Below the pieces are notes generated by a model. The model had not been told where the DNA came from. It searched no databases and saw nothing but the letters and a program-made list of their open reading frames with translations. Of a stretch of 64,000 nt of DNA, positions 56,325 through 64,000 are shown in pieces. Where the stretch lies: contig NZ_JAKCMI010000041.1 in NCBI RefSeq assembly GCF_021412585.1, positions 1 through 64,000 of the forward strand, given 5' to 3'. The DNA comes from Halomonas alkalisoli. GTDB lineage: Bacteria > Pseudomonadota > Gammaproteobacteria > Pseudomonadales > Halomonadaceae. A program made the translations under genes and the position numbers. The stretch's first letter is position 1, and each line of letters starts with the position of its first letter.

Positions 56325-57185
56325 TCAAGGCTGGCCGCCACGCCGCTGACGCACGGCTTCGAAGAGGCCGATCCCCGCCGCCACGGAGACATTCAGGCTC
56401 GACACACTGCCGGCCATGGGCAGCTTGATCAAGGTGTCGCAGGCCTCACGGGTCAGTCGACGCATGCCCTTGCCCTCGGCGCCCATGACCAGCGCGACCG
56501 GGCCGGTGAAATCGGCATCGAACAGCGCCGTCTCGGCCTCCCCGGCGGTGCCCAGCACCCAGACGCCAAGCGTCTTGAGCCGAGCCAGGGCGCGGGCCAG
56601 GTTGGTGACCTGGTAGACCGGAACGCTCTCCGCCGCCCCGCTGGCAACCTTGCGCACCGTGGCATTGAGCGGCGCCGACTTGTCCTTGGGCACGATCACG
56701 CCATGGGCACCGGCGGCATCGGCACTGCGCAGGCAAGCACCGAAGTTGTGCACATCGGTCACCCCGTCCAGCACCAGCAGCAGCGGCGGCGCCGCCAGTG
56801 GCCAGGCTTCCAGCTTGAACCAGAGCGAGGCCTCGCTCTCGGCGCACAGCGGCGGACAGAACGCCACGACCCCCTGATGCGAAGCGCCCGAGGCCAGGCG
56901 TTCGAGGTCGTCACGGGGTCGCACCAGAACACGGGCGCCGCCCCGGCGAGCCATCTCGACCAGCTCGGCCAGGCGCTGTTCGGCATCGCCCTCCTGCACC
57001 CAGAGCTCTCTGGGCGTGTCACCGCGGTCGAGCAGCGCACGCACGGCATGCACGCCGAAGACGGCATCGAGGCCAGCCGGCGCCCCGCTCGCACCCTGGG
57101 CGGGACGCTTGCCGCCACCATGGCGCTCCCGGGTATCGGGGCGCCCCCTGGCTTGCTGGCGGGGCCCCCTGCGTCCGACTCCCAT
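56325..57185 (-). CDS. rlmB: 23S rRNA (guanosine2251-2'-O)-methyltransferase RlmB
   Basis: SPOUT methyltransferase for G2251. 286 residues with a basic 35-residue N-terminal extension (GRRGPRQQARGRPDTRERHGG) before the family start AVFGVHAVRALLD. Substrate-binding domain, then LLVLDGVTDVHNFGACLRSADAAGAHGVIVP, LVMGAEGKGMRRLTREACD and IKLPMAGSVSSLNVSVAAGI, the AdoMet knot. It overlaps the rnr stop by one base (TGATG), the usual rnr-rlmB pair. Confidence 0.94.
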   Translation of the reverse strand: MGVGRRGPRQQARGRPDTRERHGGGKRPAQGASGAPAGLDAVFGVHAVRALLDRGDTPRELWVQEGDAEQRLAELVEMARRGGARVLVRPRDDLERLASGASHQGVVAFCPPLCAESEASLWFKLEAWPLAAPPLLLVLDGVTDVHNFGACLRSADAAGAHGVIVPKDKSAPLNATVRKVASGAAESVPVYQVTNLARALARLKTLGVWVLGTAGEAETALFDADFTGPVALVMGAEGKGMRRLTREACDTLIKLPMAGSVSSLNVSVAAGIGLFEAVRQRRGGQP

Positions 57186-59605
57186 CAGCTGCGTGCCTTG
57201 GGCTTGCGCGGACCGCGGCGACGCTTGCCGCCCTTGCCCTTGCCGCCCTTGGCGTCATCCTTGCCGACCTTGGCGTCACCTTTACCGCTGCCGGCAGCCG
57301 GCGGTGTGGCGCTGTCCGGCTCGTTGGCACCACGCCGCTTGCGAGGCTGTCGCTTGGGACGCGGCTTCTCGTCCTCCAGGGCGAAATCGATCTTGCGATC
57401 GTCGAGGTCGACACGCGCCACCTGCACGGTGACACCGTCGCCGAGGCGATAGCTCATGCCGGTACGTTCACCCTTGAGACGGTGCTTTTCGGGCTCGTAG
57501 TGGTAATAGTCCGAGGGCAGCGAGGTGACGTGCACCAGGCCTTCCACATAGACCTCATCGAGGCGCACGAAGATGCCGAACTGGGTCACCGAGGCGATGG
57601 TGCCCTCATAGACCTCGCCCAGCTTGTCGGACATGAACTCGCACTTCAGCCAGTCCTCCACGTCGCGGGTGGCGTCATCGGCGCGACGCTCGGTCATGGA
57701 GCAGTGCTCCCCCAGCTCGAGCATCTGCTCGAAGGTATAGGGACACCACTTGCTGGGCGGCTCCACCTTGCCGCCTTCGGCGCGCAGCACCGTGGCGGTC
57801 TGGCGCGGCCCGCGGATCACCGAGCGGATGGCCCGGTGCACCAGCAGGTCCGGATAGCGGCGGATCGGCGAAGTGAAATGGGCATAGGCCGGATAGGCCA
57901 GGCCGAAGTGGCCTTCATTGTGCGGCGAATAGACCGCCCGGCTCATGGAGCGCAGCATCACGGTCTGGATCACGTCGGAATCGGGACGATCCTTGATCAC
58001 CTCGGCCAGGTCGCGGTAATCCTCGGGGCTCGGGTCGTCACCGCCGCCAAGCGACAGCCCCAGTTCATTGAGGAACAGGCGCAGCTTGTCCAGGCGCTCC
58101 GGCGAGGGCTTTTCGTGGATACGGTACAGCGCCGGAAGATCGTGCTTGTCGAGGAAGCGGGCGGTGGCCACGTTGGCGGCCAGCATGCACTCCTCGATGA
58201 TCTTGTGGGCATCGTTGCGCGAGCGCGGCACGATCTTCTCGATCTTGCGCTCCTCGTTGAAGAGAATCGCCGTCTCGGTGGTCTCGAAATCGATGGCGCC
58301 ACGGGCCACGCGTGCCTCGCGCAGCAGCCGATAGAGCGAATGCAGGTTCTGCAGCGAAGGCACCAGGGCGCGGTACTCCTCGCGCAGTGCACTCCCCTCG
58401 TCGCTCCCCTCGTCGAGGATGGCGGCGACCTTGTTGTAGGTCAGCCGCGCATGCGACTGGAAGACCGCCTCGTAGAAGCGATAGCGACTGATGGCGCCGG
58501 ACTGGGAAATATTCATCTCGCAGACCAGCGCCAGCCGGTCGACGCTGGGATTCAGCGAGCAGAGCCCGTTGGAGAGCAGCTCCGGCAGCATGGGCACGAC
58601 CTGGCCGGGGAAATAGACCGAGTTGCCGCGGGTGATCGCCTCCTCGTCCAGGGCGCTGCCGGGTCTCACATAGTGGGAGACGTCGGCGATGGCCACCAGC
58701 AGCTTCCAGCTGCCCGACTTGGTCTTCCAGGCACAGACGGCGTCGTCGAAGTCCTTGGCCGACTCGTCGTCGATGGTCACGAAGGGTACGTCGCGCAGGT
58801 CGATGCGATGCTGCTTGTCGGCGTCCACCACCTCGGCCGACATGCCGGCGATCTGGTCCTGCACGTCCGGCGGGAACTCCGAGGGGATCTCGTAGCTGCG
58901 GATGGCGATATCGATCTCCATCCCCGGATCCATGCGCTCGCCGAGCACCTCGACCACCTCGCCGACTGGCTGCACCCGGGTCTCGGGCTGCTTGACGATC
59001 TTCGCCGAGATCACCTGACCATCCTTGGCGCCGCCACAGGCGCTATGGGGGATGATCACCTCCTGGGTGATACGCGGGTTCTCCGGAATCAGCACGCCGA
59101 ACTCGGAGGTGTTGGCGCGGTAGACGCCGACGATGGTCTGGGTATTGCGCGAGAGCACCTCGGCAATCGTCGCCTCGTCGCGACCGCGCCGGTCGCGACC
59201 GCTGACCCGCGCCAACACGGCGTCGCCGTGGAAGACGCGGCGCATCTGCCGCGGCGGAAGCACCAGGTCCGGCTTCTTGCCGTCGTCGCGCAGCAGGAAG
59301 CCGAAGCCGTCACGGTGGCCAAGCACCTTGCCCTTGATCAGGTCCAGCTTGTCGATCAGCGCGTAGGCACCGGCGCGGTTGCGCAGCACCTGGCCGTCGC
59401 GCTCCATGGCGGCCAGCCGACGGCGCACCGCTTCCTGGAGCTCCTCATCGTCGAGGCCCAGCATGCGGCTCATGTTTTCATGGGTAACCGGCTTGCCGTG
59501 CTCTTCCATTCGGGCCAGCAGGTATTCGCGGCTGGGGGCGGGCTTGTCGTACTTATGGGCCTCGCGGCTGGCGTGCGGGTCGTCGCTGAGCGTCCAGTGG
59601 GTCAT
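57185..59605 (-). CDS. rnr: Ribonuclease R
   Basis: 3'-5' exoribonuclease that degrades structured RNA. 806 residues: N-terminal helix-turn-helix, cold-shock-like domains (KGKVLGHRDGFGFLLRDDG near residue 90), catalytic RNB domain with VTIDDESAKDFDDAVCAWK near 280 and VGDVSHYVRPGS-type LVAIADVSHYVRPGSALD, S1 domain from GEVYEGTIASVTQFGIFVRLD near 660, and a Lys/Arg-rich tail (PKRQPRKRRGANEPD; GGKGKGGKRRRGPRKPKARS). Full length. Promoter at 59710-59738. Confidence 0.95.
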   Translation of the reverse strand: MTHWTLSDDPHASREAHKYDKPAPSREYLLARMEEHGKPVTHENMSRMLGLDDEELQEAVRRRLAAMERDGQVLRNRAGAYALIDKLDLIKGKVLGHRDGFGFLLRDDGKKPDLVLPPRQMRRVFHGDAVLARVSGRDRRGRDEATIAEVLSRNTQTIVGVYRANTSEFGVLIPENPRITQEVIIPHSACGGAKDGQVISAKIVKQPETRVQPVGEVVEVLGERMDPGMEIDIAIRSYEIPSEFPPDVQDQIAGMSAEVVDADKQHRIDLRDVPFVTIDDESAKDFDDAVCAWKTKSGSWKLLVAIADVSHYVRPGSALDEEAITRGNSVYFPGQVVPMLPELLSNGLCSLNPSVDRLALVCEMNISQSGAISRYRFYEAVFQSHARLTYNKVAAILDEGSDEGSALREEYRALVPSLQNLHSLYRLLREARVARGAIDFETTETAILFNEERKIEKIVPRSRNDAHKIIEECMLAANVATARFLDKHDLPALYRIHEKPSPERLDKLRLFLNELGLSLGGGDDPSPEDYRDLAEVIKDRPDSDVIQTVMLRSMSRAVYSPHNEGHFGLAYPAYAHFTSPIRRYPDLLVHRAIRSVIRGPRQTATVLRAEGGKVEPPSKWCPYTFEQMLELGEHCSMTERRADDATRDVEDWLKCEFMSDKLGEVYEGTIASVTQFGIFVRLDEVYVEGLVHVTSLPSDYYHYEPEKHRLKGERTGMSYRLGDGVTVQVARVDLDDRKIDFALEDEKPRPKRQPRKRRGANEPDSATPPAAGSGKGDAKVGKDDAKGGKGKGGKRRRGPRKPKARS

Positions 59606-59709
59606 GCGTAGGGCATCCTTGGCAACATCGGGGACAGCGTTCTCGAGAGGGCGCAGGCAGTGCGCCGCGGGCGTAGGGTCTTGCTATTAGGGTCTATTGT
59701 CATTGGCGC

Positions 59710-59738
59710 AGTATAGCGCCGGTACCGGTTTGGCCCAA
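59710..59738 (-). promoter_or_regulatory. promoter of rnr-rlmB
   Basis: Reading leftward, TTGGGC (59733-59738), a 17-base spacer and TATACT (59710-59715), about 105 bases before the rnr start. The 200-base gap 59606-59805 holds nothing else; in particular no tRNA is seen. Confidence 0.65.
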
Positions 59739-59805
59739 CCATGGCGGCGCGATCCGGTCGCACATCGGAAAACCGCAACGCAATCGCGGATAGATTCAGG
59801 CGGGG

Positions 59806-61521
59806 TCAGATGTAGTAGAGCAGCAGCGAAGCGGTCAGTAATACGGCCACCCAGAGCACCATGCTGCCGGTAGGCCAGGTGCGCGCCAGAATGCCCTTTG
59901 GACCATGGTAACGCAGGGCCTGGGCGACGATGCGGCGCAAGGGCCAGCGCATGGCCGCAAGCAGGTTGTGCCATGCGCTCGTGCCGTGGCGGTGGATCAA
60001 GCCGACGGCATGCGGGGCCGCCACGCGATAGAACCAGTCCGTGTCGAGGGTGATCTTGTCCTTGGGCGTCATGAATTTCAGCAGGACGAAAAAGACCAGG
60101 CCCACGAAGGAGAGAAGCTGCAGGTCCCAGAACACATGAGCCAGCGTATAGGCGTTGTAGCCGACCGGCTGATTCGGCAGCATCTGGTACAGCCACTGCG
60201 GATACACGCCGATGAAAATGCAAAGGAAAGCCGCGATCCCCATGGCAACCAGCATATTGGTCGGTGCTTCCCGGGGGCGCAACCCGCTGTCACGCCCCAG
60301 GAAGGCGAACCAGGGCAGCTTGAGGCCCACACTCAGGAAGGTGCCTGCCGACGCCAGCGAGAGCATCAGCCAGACAAGCGCCGCCTGGTGGTCTGCATAG
60401 GCCTCGAGGATCATCGTCTTGCTGACGAAACCGCTCGTCAGCGGCAGCGCTGAAATCGAGAATGCGGCGATCATGTAGAAAACGAACGTCAGCGGCATGT
60501 AACGGTACAGCCCGCCCAGCTCGGTCAGCTTCGTGCGCCCAGTCATATGGATGATGGCCCCGGCGCTCATGAACAGCAGCGCCTTGTAGAGAATATGGGT
60601 GAAGGCATGGGCCGCGGAGCCGTTCAGGGCCATGGCGGTGCCCAGGCCGATGCCGGCCACCATGAAGCCGACCTGGCTGACGATGTGATAGGCGAGCAGC
60701 CGGCGGATATTGTTGGCCAGCACCGCATAGGTGACCCCCCAGAGCGTCATGACCGCTCCCAGCCAGATCAGCACTTCGGTTTCGGGAAACCCCCGCATCA
60801 GGGTGTAGACCGCCGTCTTGGTGGTGAAGGCACACAGAAATACTGCCCCGGTCACCGTGGCCTCCGGGTAGGCATCGGTGAGCCAGGCGTGCAGAGGAGG
60901 CACGGCGGCATTGATCAGGAAGCCGATCAGGATCAGCCAGAATGCGGCCCCCCCGGCCCTGATGTCGTTGAAACTCAGGCTCCCGGTCTGAGTGTAATAA
61001 ATCACGATGCCGGCCAGCAGGAGGACACCGCTGACCGCATGTACCATCAGGTAGCGAAAGCCGGCCGCCAGAGAGGCTGCCCGGCGATTTCGCCATATCA
61101 GCCAGACCGATGAGAGCATCATGAGCTCCCAGAAGATATACAGCGTGGCCAGGTCACCGGCAAACACGACTCCCATGGCGGAGCCGGCATAAATCAAGCC
61201 GGCCACGTGCTGGATAGTGTCACGCACATGGAGAGCATAGATGGCGCCGATCAGCGCCATGATGGCGAACACATGGGCAAAGACCAGGCTCAGTGCGTCC
61301 GCACGACCCAGGATCAACTCCATGTTCAGGAATTGAAAACTGGCATGGGTGCCAGGAGCGGTACCAAGCACTGCGAGAAGGGCCAGCGTGGGCACAGCCA
61401 GGAGGACCAGCTTCTGCAGCACCCCACGCAGAACCGACACCAGCAACCCGCCGAGGATCAGCAGCAGGGAGGGTGAGAGCCACTCGACAAGAGGCCAGTC
61501 GATCACGAACCACTCATGCAT
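59806..61521 (-). CDS. Mrp/complex-I antiporter-like subunit (D family) of a third cluster, helix-7 lysine lost
   Basis: 571 residues, 14 or more membrane segments, NuoL/M/N-like. Transport residues: E132 in LYIFWELMMLSS, K235 in FTTKTAVYTLMRG, K368 in TSGFVSKTMILEAY. The lysine expected in helix 7 is Asn (N204, codon AAT, in IGFLINAAVPPLHAWL). The C-terminus is longer than MrpD, with two extra helices (LQLLSFVGLVFFVLLKFM; MVLWVAVLLTASLLLYY). Last visible gene of the third Mrp-like cluster, 24 bases after a small two-helix gene. Homologues are annotated as Na+/H+ antiporter subunit D. Confidence 0.8.
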   Translation of the reverse strand: MHEWFVIDWPLVEWLSPSLLLILGGLLVSVLRGVLQKLVLLAVPTLALLAVLGTAPGTHASFQFLNMELILGRADALSLVFAHVFAIMALIGAIYALHVRDTIQHVAGLIYAGSAMGVVFAGDLATLYIFWELMMLSSVWLIWRNRRAASLAAGFRYLMVHAVSGVLLLAGIVIYYTQTGSLSFNDIRAGGAAFWLILIGFLINAAVPPLHAWLTDAYPEATVTGAVFLCAFTTKTAVYTLMRGFPETEVLIWLGAVMTLWGVTYAVLANNIRRLLAYHIVSQVGFMVAGIGLGTAMALNGSAAHAFTHILYKALLFMSAGAIIHMTGRTKLTELGGLYRYMPLTFVFYMIAAFSISALPLTSGFVSKTMILEAYADHQAALVWLMLSLASAGTFLSVGLKLPWFAFLGRDSGLRPREAPTNMLVAMGIAAFLCIFIGVYPQWLYQMLPNQPVGYNAYTLAHVFWDLQLLSFVGLVFFVLLKFMTPKDKITLDTDWFYRVAAPHAVGLIHRHGTSAWHNLLAAMRWPLRRIVAQALRYHGPKGILARTWPTGSMVLWVAVLLTASLLLYYI

Positions 61522-61545
61522 GACGCCGGCCCTCCAGAGATCGGC

Positions 61546-61842
61546 TCAACTGCGTTCATCGGAGACATCATCAAGCGCTCGGTATGGCGTCAGCTCATCG
61601 TCGTAGTACCCTTCCCGACGATAGGCCAGCCCCAGGCCCAATACCTTGGCCAAACCGATGAGAATCAGGCATGCCAGAGCCCCGAACAGGGCGCCGAATC
61701 CCCCCCAGGACTCCCAGGCAAAGCGATCATAGCCGGATGGGATCAGCAGGTCCGCGATGACCAATGCCGCCATGGCAGCCAGCAGCGTCCGTTTCAACCG
61801 TGTGGCATTGCGTACCAGTCGATCGAGCAGTTTGACGAGCAT
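61546..61842 (-). CDS. Small two-helix membrane protein in the third antiporter cluster
   Basis: 98 residues. N-terminal basic part (MLVKLLDRLVRNATRLKRT), two membrane helices (LLAAMAALVIADLLIPSG; GALFGALACLILIGLAKVLGL) and an acidic soluble tail (REGYYDDELTPYRALDDVSDE). I do not recognise the family. It lies between two antiporter-like genes with 21 and 24 bases on either side, so it is probably an accessory subunit of that complex. Confidence 0.65.
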   Translation of the reverse strand: MLVKLLDRLVRNATRLKRTLLAAMAALVIADLLIPSGYDRFAWESWGGFGALFGALACLILIGLAKVLGLGLAYRREGYYDDELTPYRALDDVSDERS

Positions 61843-61863
61843 GTAACCCCCGGTTCCTGGGTA

Positions 61864-63342
61864 TCAATTTCCAAAAATTCCGCCGAGCATGGCGCGTAGC
61901 GGGTCCGCCGCCAGAAACAGCGCCATGCAGCCCAGCGCCGTGATGCACAGTGGCACCACGCACAGCAGCGGTGCCTCCCGGATCCCACGACTTTCCCCTT
62001 CCTTTGGCGGCATCAAGAACGCCCTCACTGCCGGCCTCAAGAGATAGGCGATATTGAGCAGCGTGCTGAGCATGATGACCAGGACCATCAGGAGCTGCCC
62101 GCTGTCGGCCGCCCCCAGCACCAGATGCCATTTGCTCCATAGCCCGCCCATGGGAGGTACGCCGATCACCGCCAGCGCTCCGAGCAGGTAGGCGCCCATG
62201 GTGAAAGGCATGCGTCGACCAATACCATCCATCTCACTGATATTCGTTTTCTTGCTGGCCACGTAGATGGCGCCGGCACAGAAGAACAGGGTGATCTTGC
62301 CAAAGGCGTGCATGACGATGTGCATGCTCCCGCCGATGGCCGCCAACTCATGGGCCAGCATCGCACCCAGCGTGATGTAGGAGAGTTGGCTGACCGTGGA
62401 GTAGGCCAACCGGGCCTTGAGGTTGTCCTTTTGCAGCGCCACGAGCGATGCCGACAGCAACGAGAAGGCGGCGATATACATCAACAGGTCCGCACTCCAG
62501 AGCTCTCTGAGGTAATCCTGACCGAAGATGTAGGTGCTCACCTTGAGCACGGTGAAGACCCCGGCCTTGACCACCGCCACGGCGTGCAGCAGCGCGGAGA
62601 CGGGGGTGGGCGCCACCATCGCGGCAGGCAGCCAGCGGTGAAACGGCATCAACGCAGCCTTGCCGATACCGTAGATATAGAGCAGCAGCAACAGCCCCCC
62701 CAGGGCGTGGCTGACGTGGCCTTCCATGATCCCGCCTTCGGTGAAGCTCAAGGACCCGGCCAGCCACCAGGTGGCGACAATCGCCACCAGCTGGAAACCA
62801 ATGGACGTACCCAGCAACAGCACCAGGTAGGTACGCGCCCCTTGCTGGGCTTCACGATTGCCCTTGTGGGCTACCAGCGGATAGGTGGATAGCGTCAGCA
62901 CCTCATAGAAGATAAAAAGCGTGAACATGTTTTCGGCGAAGGCAATGCCCATTACCGAGAACAGGGCCACTGCGAAACAGGCATGGAAGCGTGTCTGCTT
63001 GCTCTCGTTAGCGCCGCGCATGTAACCGATAGCGTACAGCGAGGTGATGATCCAGAGGCTGGAGGCCACCAGCGCGAAGATCATGCCGAGCGGCTCGACC
63101 TCGAAGGCCATGCTCAGGCCCGGCAGCAACTCGATCAGCGTAATGGCGGGCCGCCCGCCCGACAGGACAGCAGGCAATATCTGCAGGACCGTGGCGAACA
63201 GCAGCGCCGCGATGGCCACCATCAGGCCATCGCGAAGATTGGGATGGCGGCCGTTCAGCGCAATCAGCACAGCTCCCAATGCCGGGATGACCAGGGTGAG
63301 CGGAATGGCCACTGTGGCCTCCATGAACGGGAACGGACTCAC
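61864..63342 (-). CDS. Mrp/complex-I antiporter-like subunit (D family) of the third cluster
   Basis: 492 residues from the GTG at 63342 (overlaps the preceding gene by four bases, ribosome site gggag), 14 membrane segments. All key residues are present: E147 in LFIFYEVLTLSTYP, K228 in YGIGKAALMPFHRWLP, K259 in AVAVVKAGVFTVLK and a Lys in MGGLWSKWHLVLG. It resembles NuoN/MrpD more than NuoL. An ATG at 63324 is in frame but has no ribosome site. Together with the flanking genes it forms a cluster with three antiporter-like subunits. Confidence 0.82.
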   Translation of the reverse strand: MSPFPFMEATVAIPLTLVIPALGAVLIALNGRHPNLRDGLMVAIAALLFATVLQILPAVLSGGRPAITLIELLPGLSMAFEVEPLGMIFALVASSLWIITSLYAIGYMRGANESKQTRFHACFAVALFSVMGIAFAENMFTLFIFYEVLTLSTYPLVAHKGNREAQQGARTYLVLLLGTSIGFQLVAIVATWWLAGSLSFTEGGIMEGHVSHALGGLLLLLYIYGIGKAALMPFHRWLPAAMVAPTPVSALLHAVAVVKAGVFTVLKVSTYIFGQDYLRELWSADLLMYIAAFSLLSASLVALQKDNLKARLAYSTVSQLSYITLGAMLAHELAAIGGSMHIVMHAFGKITLFFCAGAIYVASKKTNISEMDGIGRRMPFTMGAYLLGALAVIGVPPMGGLWSKWHLVLGAADSGQLLMVLVIMLSTLLNIAYLLRPAVRAFLMPPKEGESRGIREAPLLCVVPLCITALGCMALFLAADPLRAMLGGIFGN

Positions 63343-64000
63343 CGGTAGTCTCCCATCAATGCCTCGGCGGCACGCTCGGCCAGGCCCACCGGCAGGGATG
63401 TCTCGATGCCGAAGTAGAGGCAGGAGAGCGTGAGAAACCAGGTGGGAAGCAGCAGCGACAAGGGGGCTTCACGCACCCTGATTCGCCTTAGCGGAGCACG
63501 GAAAAAGGCCACTTCCACCACCCGCCAGATATAGAGCAGGGCCAGCACCGACGTTCCCAGCACAAACACGGCTATCGGCCATAGCCCTCCGTCCAGGGCC
63601 GCAAGAATCAGATGCCACTTGGTGACGAAACCTGCTGTCAGCGGGACACCGATCAGGGACAGCCCTGCAATGACGAAGGCCGTCATGGTCCAGGGCATCC
63701 GCTGCCCGGCACCGGTCATGTGGATCAGCGAAACGCCGCCGAGCCGATAGGCGATACAGCCCAGCGCCATGAACAGCGCCGCCTTGGTAATCGCGTGATT
63801 GAAGAGGTGAAGTAGTGATGCCATCAGCCCCAGGGTGCTGGCAAAGCTGATGCCCAGGATGATGTAGCCCACTTGGGCCACGCTGGAGTAGGCAAGCATC
63901 CGCTTGATATTGGTATGGAAGATGGCAACGATGGACGGAATCAGGATGCCGAGCATTGCCAGGGGCATCAGCAGCAGGTTCATTTCGAGGACATTGAAGC
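63339..64000 (-). CDS. Partial Mrp/complex-I antiporter-like subunit cut by the window edge
   Basis: The 3' part of a third antiporter-like gene. The reading frame is open to the right edge (FNVLE before the first internal ATG at 63983), so the N-terminal part lies outside. The visible 220 residues include LKRMLAYSSVAQVGY-type IKRMLAYSSVAQVGYIILG, LFNHAITKAALFMALG and the helix-12 Lys in PLTAGFVTKWHLILAAL. Ends in a GTGA overlap with the next gene. It is not full length, so its class (A-, D- or NuoN-like) remains open. Confidence 0.8.
   Translation of the reverse strand, partial: FNVLEMNLLLMPLAMLGILIPSIVAIFHTNIKRMLAYSSVAQVGYIILGISFASTLGLMASLLHLFNHAITKAALFMALGCIAYRLGGVSLIHMTGAGQRMPWTMTAFVIAGLSLIGVPLTAGFVTKWHLILAALDGGLWPIAVFVLGTSVLALLYIWRVVEVAFFRAPLRRIRVREAPLSLLLPTWFLTLSCLYFGIETSLPVGLAERAAEALMGDYR

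Noticed and set aside
59606..59805. Possible tRNA upstream of rnr, as seen in some relatives
   Set aside because: No cloverleaf arms or T-loop (GGTTCRANYCC) are found on either strand; only a promoter is seen.
59806..64000. Reading the antiporter-like genes as part of complex I (nuo)
   Set aside because: No nuoA-K neighbours, quinone or iron-sulfur subunits are visible, and the small 98-residue protein does not match any nuo subunit. Final judgement needs sequence beyond the window.

Overview
The window looks like chromosomal core DNA of a GC-rich, moderately halophilic gammaproteobacterium, most likely of the Halomonas group. The reasons are conserved gammaproteobacterial gene orders (rpsU-dnaG-rpoD; surA-pdxA-rsmA-apaG-apaH; rpsF-rpsR-DUF2232-rplI), a PhaR-type polyhydroxyalkanoate regulator, acidic protein tails, and an unusual investment in Mrp-type Na+/H+ antiporters. 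I see no insertion sequence, prophage, CRISPR array, tRNA or rRNA. The taxonomic call is inference from gene content and order.

Layout. 1-2030: glutathione-dependent formaldehyde detoxification (frmA, gfa), closed by a strong bidirectional terminator. 2046-6879 (-): a branched-chain amino-acid-type ABC transporter (livG, livF, binding protein, livH, livM) with a TTACGTTAACGTAA palindrome upstream. 7153-9627: L-serine dehydratase, divergent from a LysR regulator. 9709-10362: an unknown six-helix membrane protein. 10492-14805 (-): the macromolecular-synthesis operon rpsU-dnaG-rpoD, divergent from tsaD. 16227-19327: plsY, folB-folK, cca and a GlpE-like rhodanese. 19355-25664 (-): lptD, surA (without its isomerase domains), pdxA, rsmA, apaG, apaH. 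25799-27516 (+): amgK-murU cell-wall recycling. 27582-34750: OsmC-like protein, coq7, HIT protein, PrkB-like kinase, thioesterase, purD, phaR, rsmE, a retropepsin-like protease and a secreted protein with LEA-like 11-residue repeats. 34896-36203: lytic transglycosylase.

36311-48591 holds two complete Mrp antiporter operons placed head to head around a 497-base intergenic region. The leftward one has seven genes (mrpABCDEFG). The rightward one has six, with A and B fused. From 48697 come hemH, two small proteins, dnaB and a LamB/ScrY-like carbohydrate porin that sits between dnaB and the ribosomal operon rpsF-rpsR-DUF2232-rplI. The porin promoter region carries two identical LacI-type operator-like sites 92 bases apart. 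rlmB and rnr follow. From 59806 to the right edge lies a third group of Mrp/complex-I-like genes: two complete antiporter-like subunits and one cut by the window edge, plus a small two-helix protein. One subunit has lost the usual helix-7 lysine.

Together the genes combine housekeeping (replication, transcription, translation, envelope assembly) with adaptation to high and alkaline salt. Three separate Mrp-type modules lie within 28 kb, alongside a possible stress-induced periplasmic LEA-like protein.
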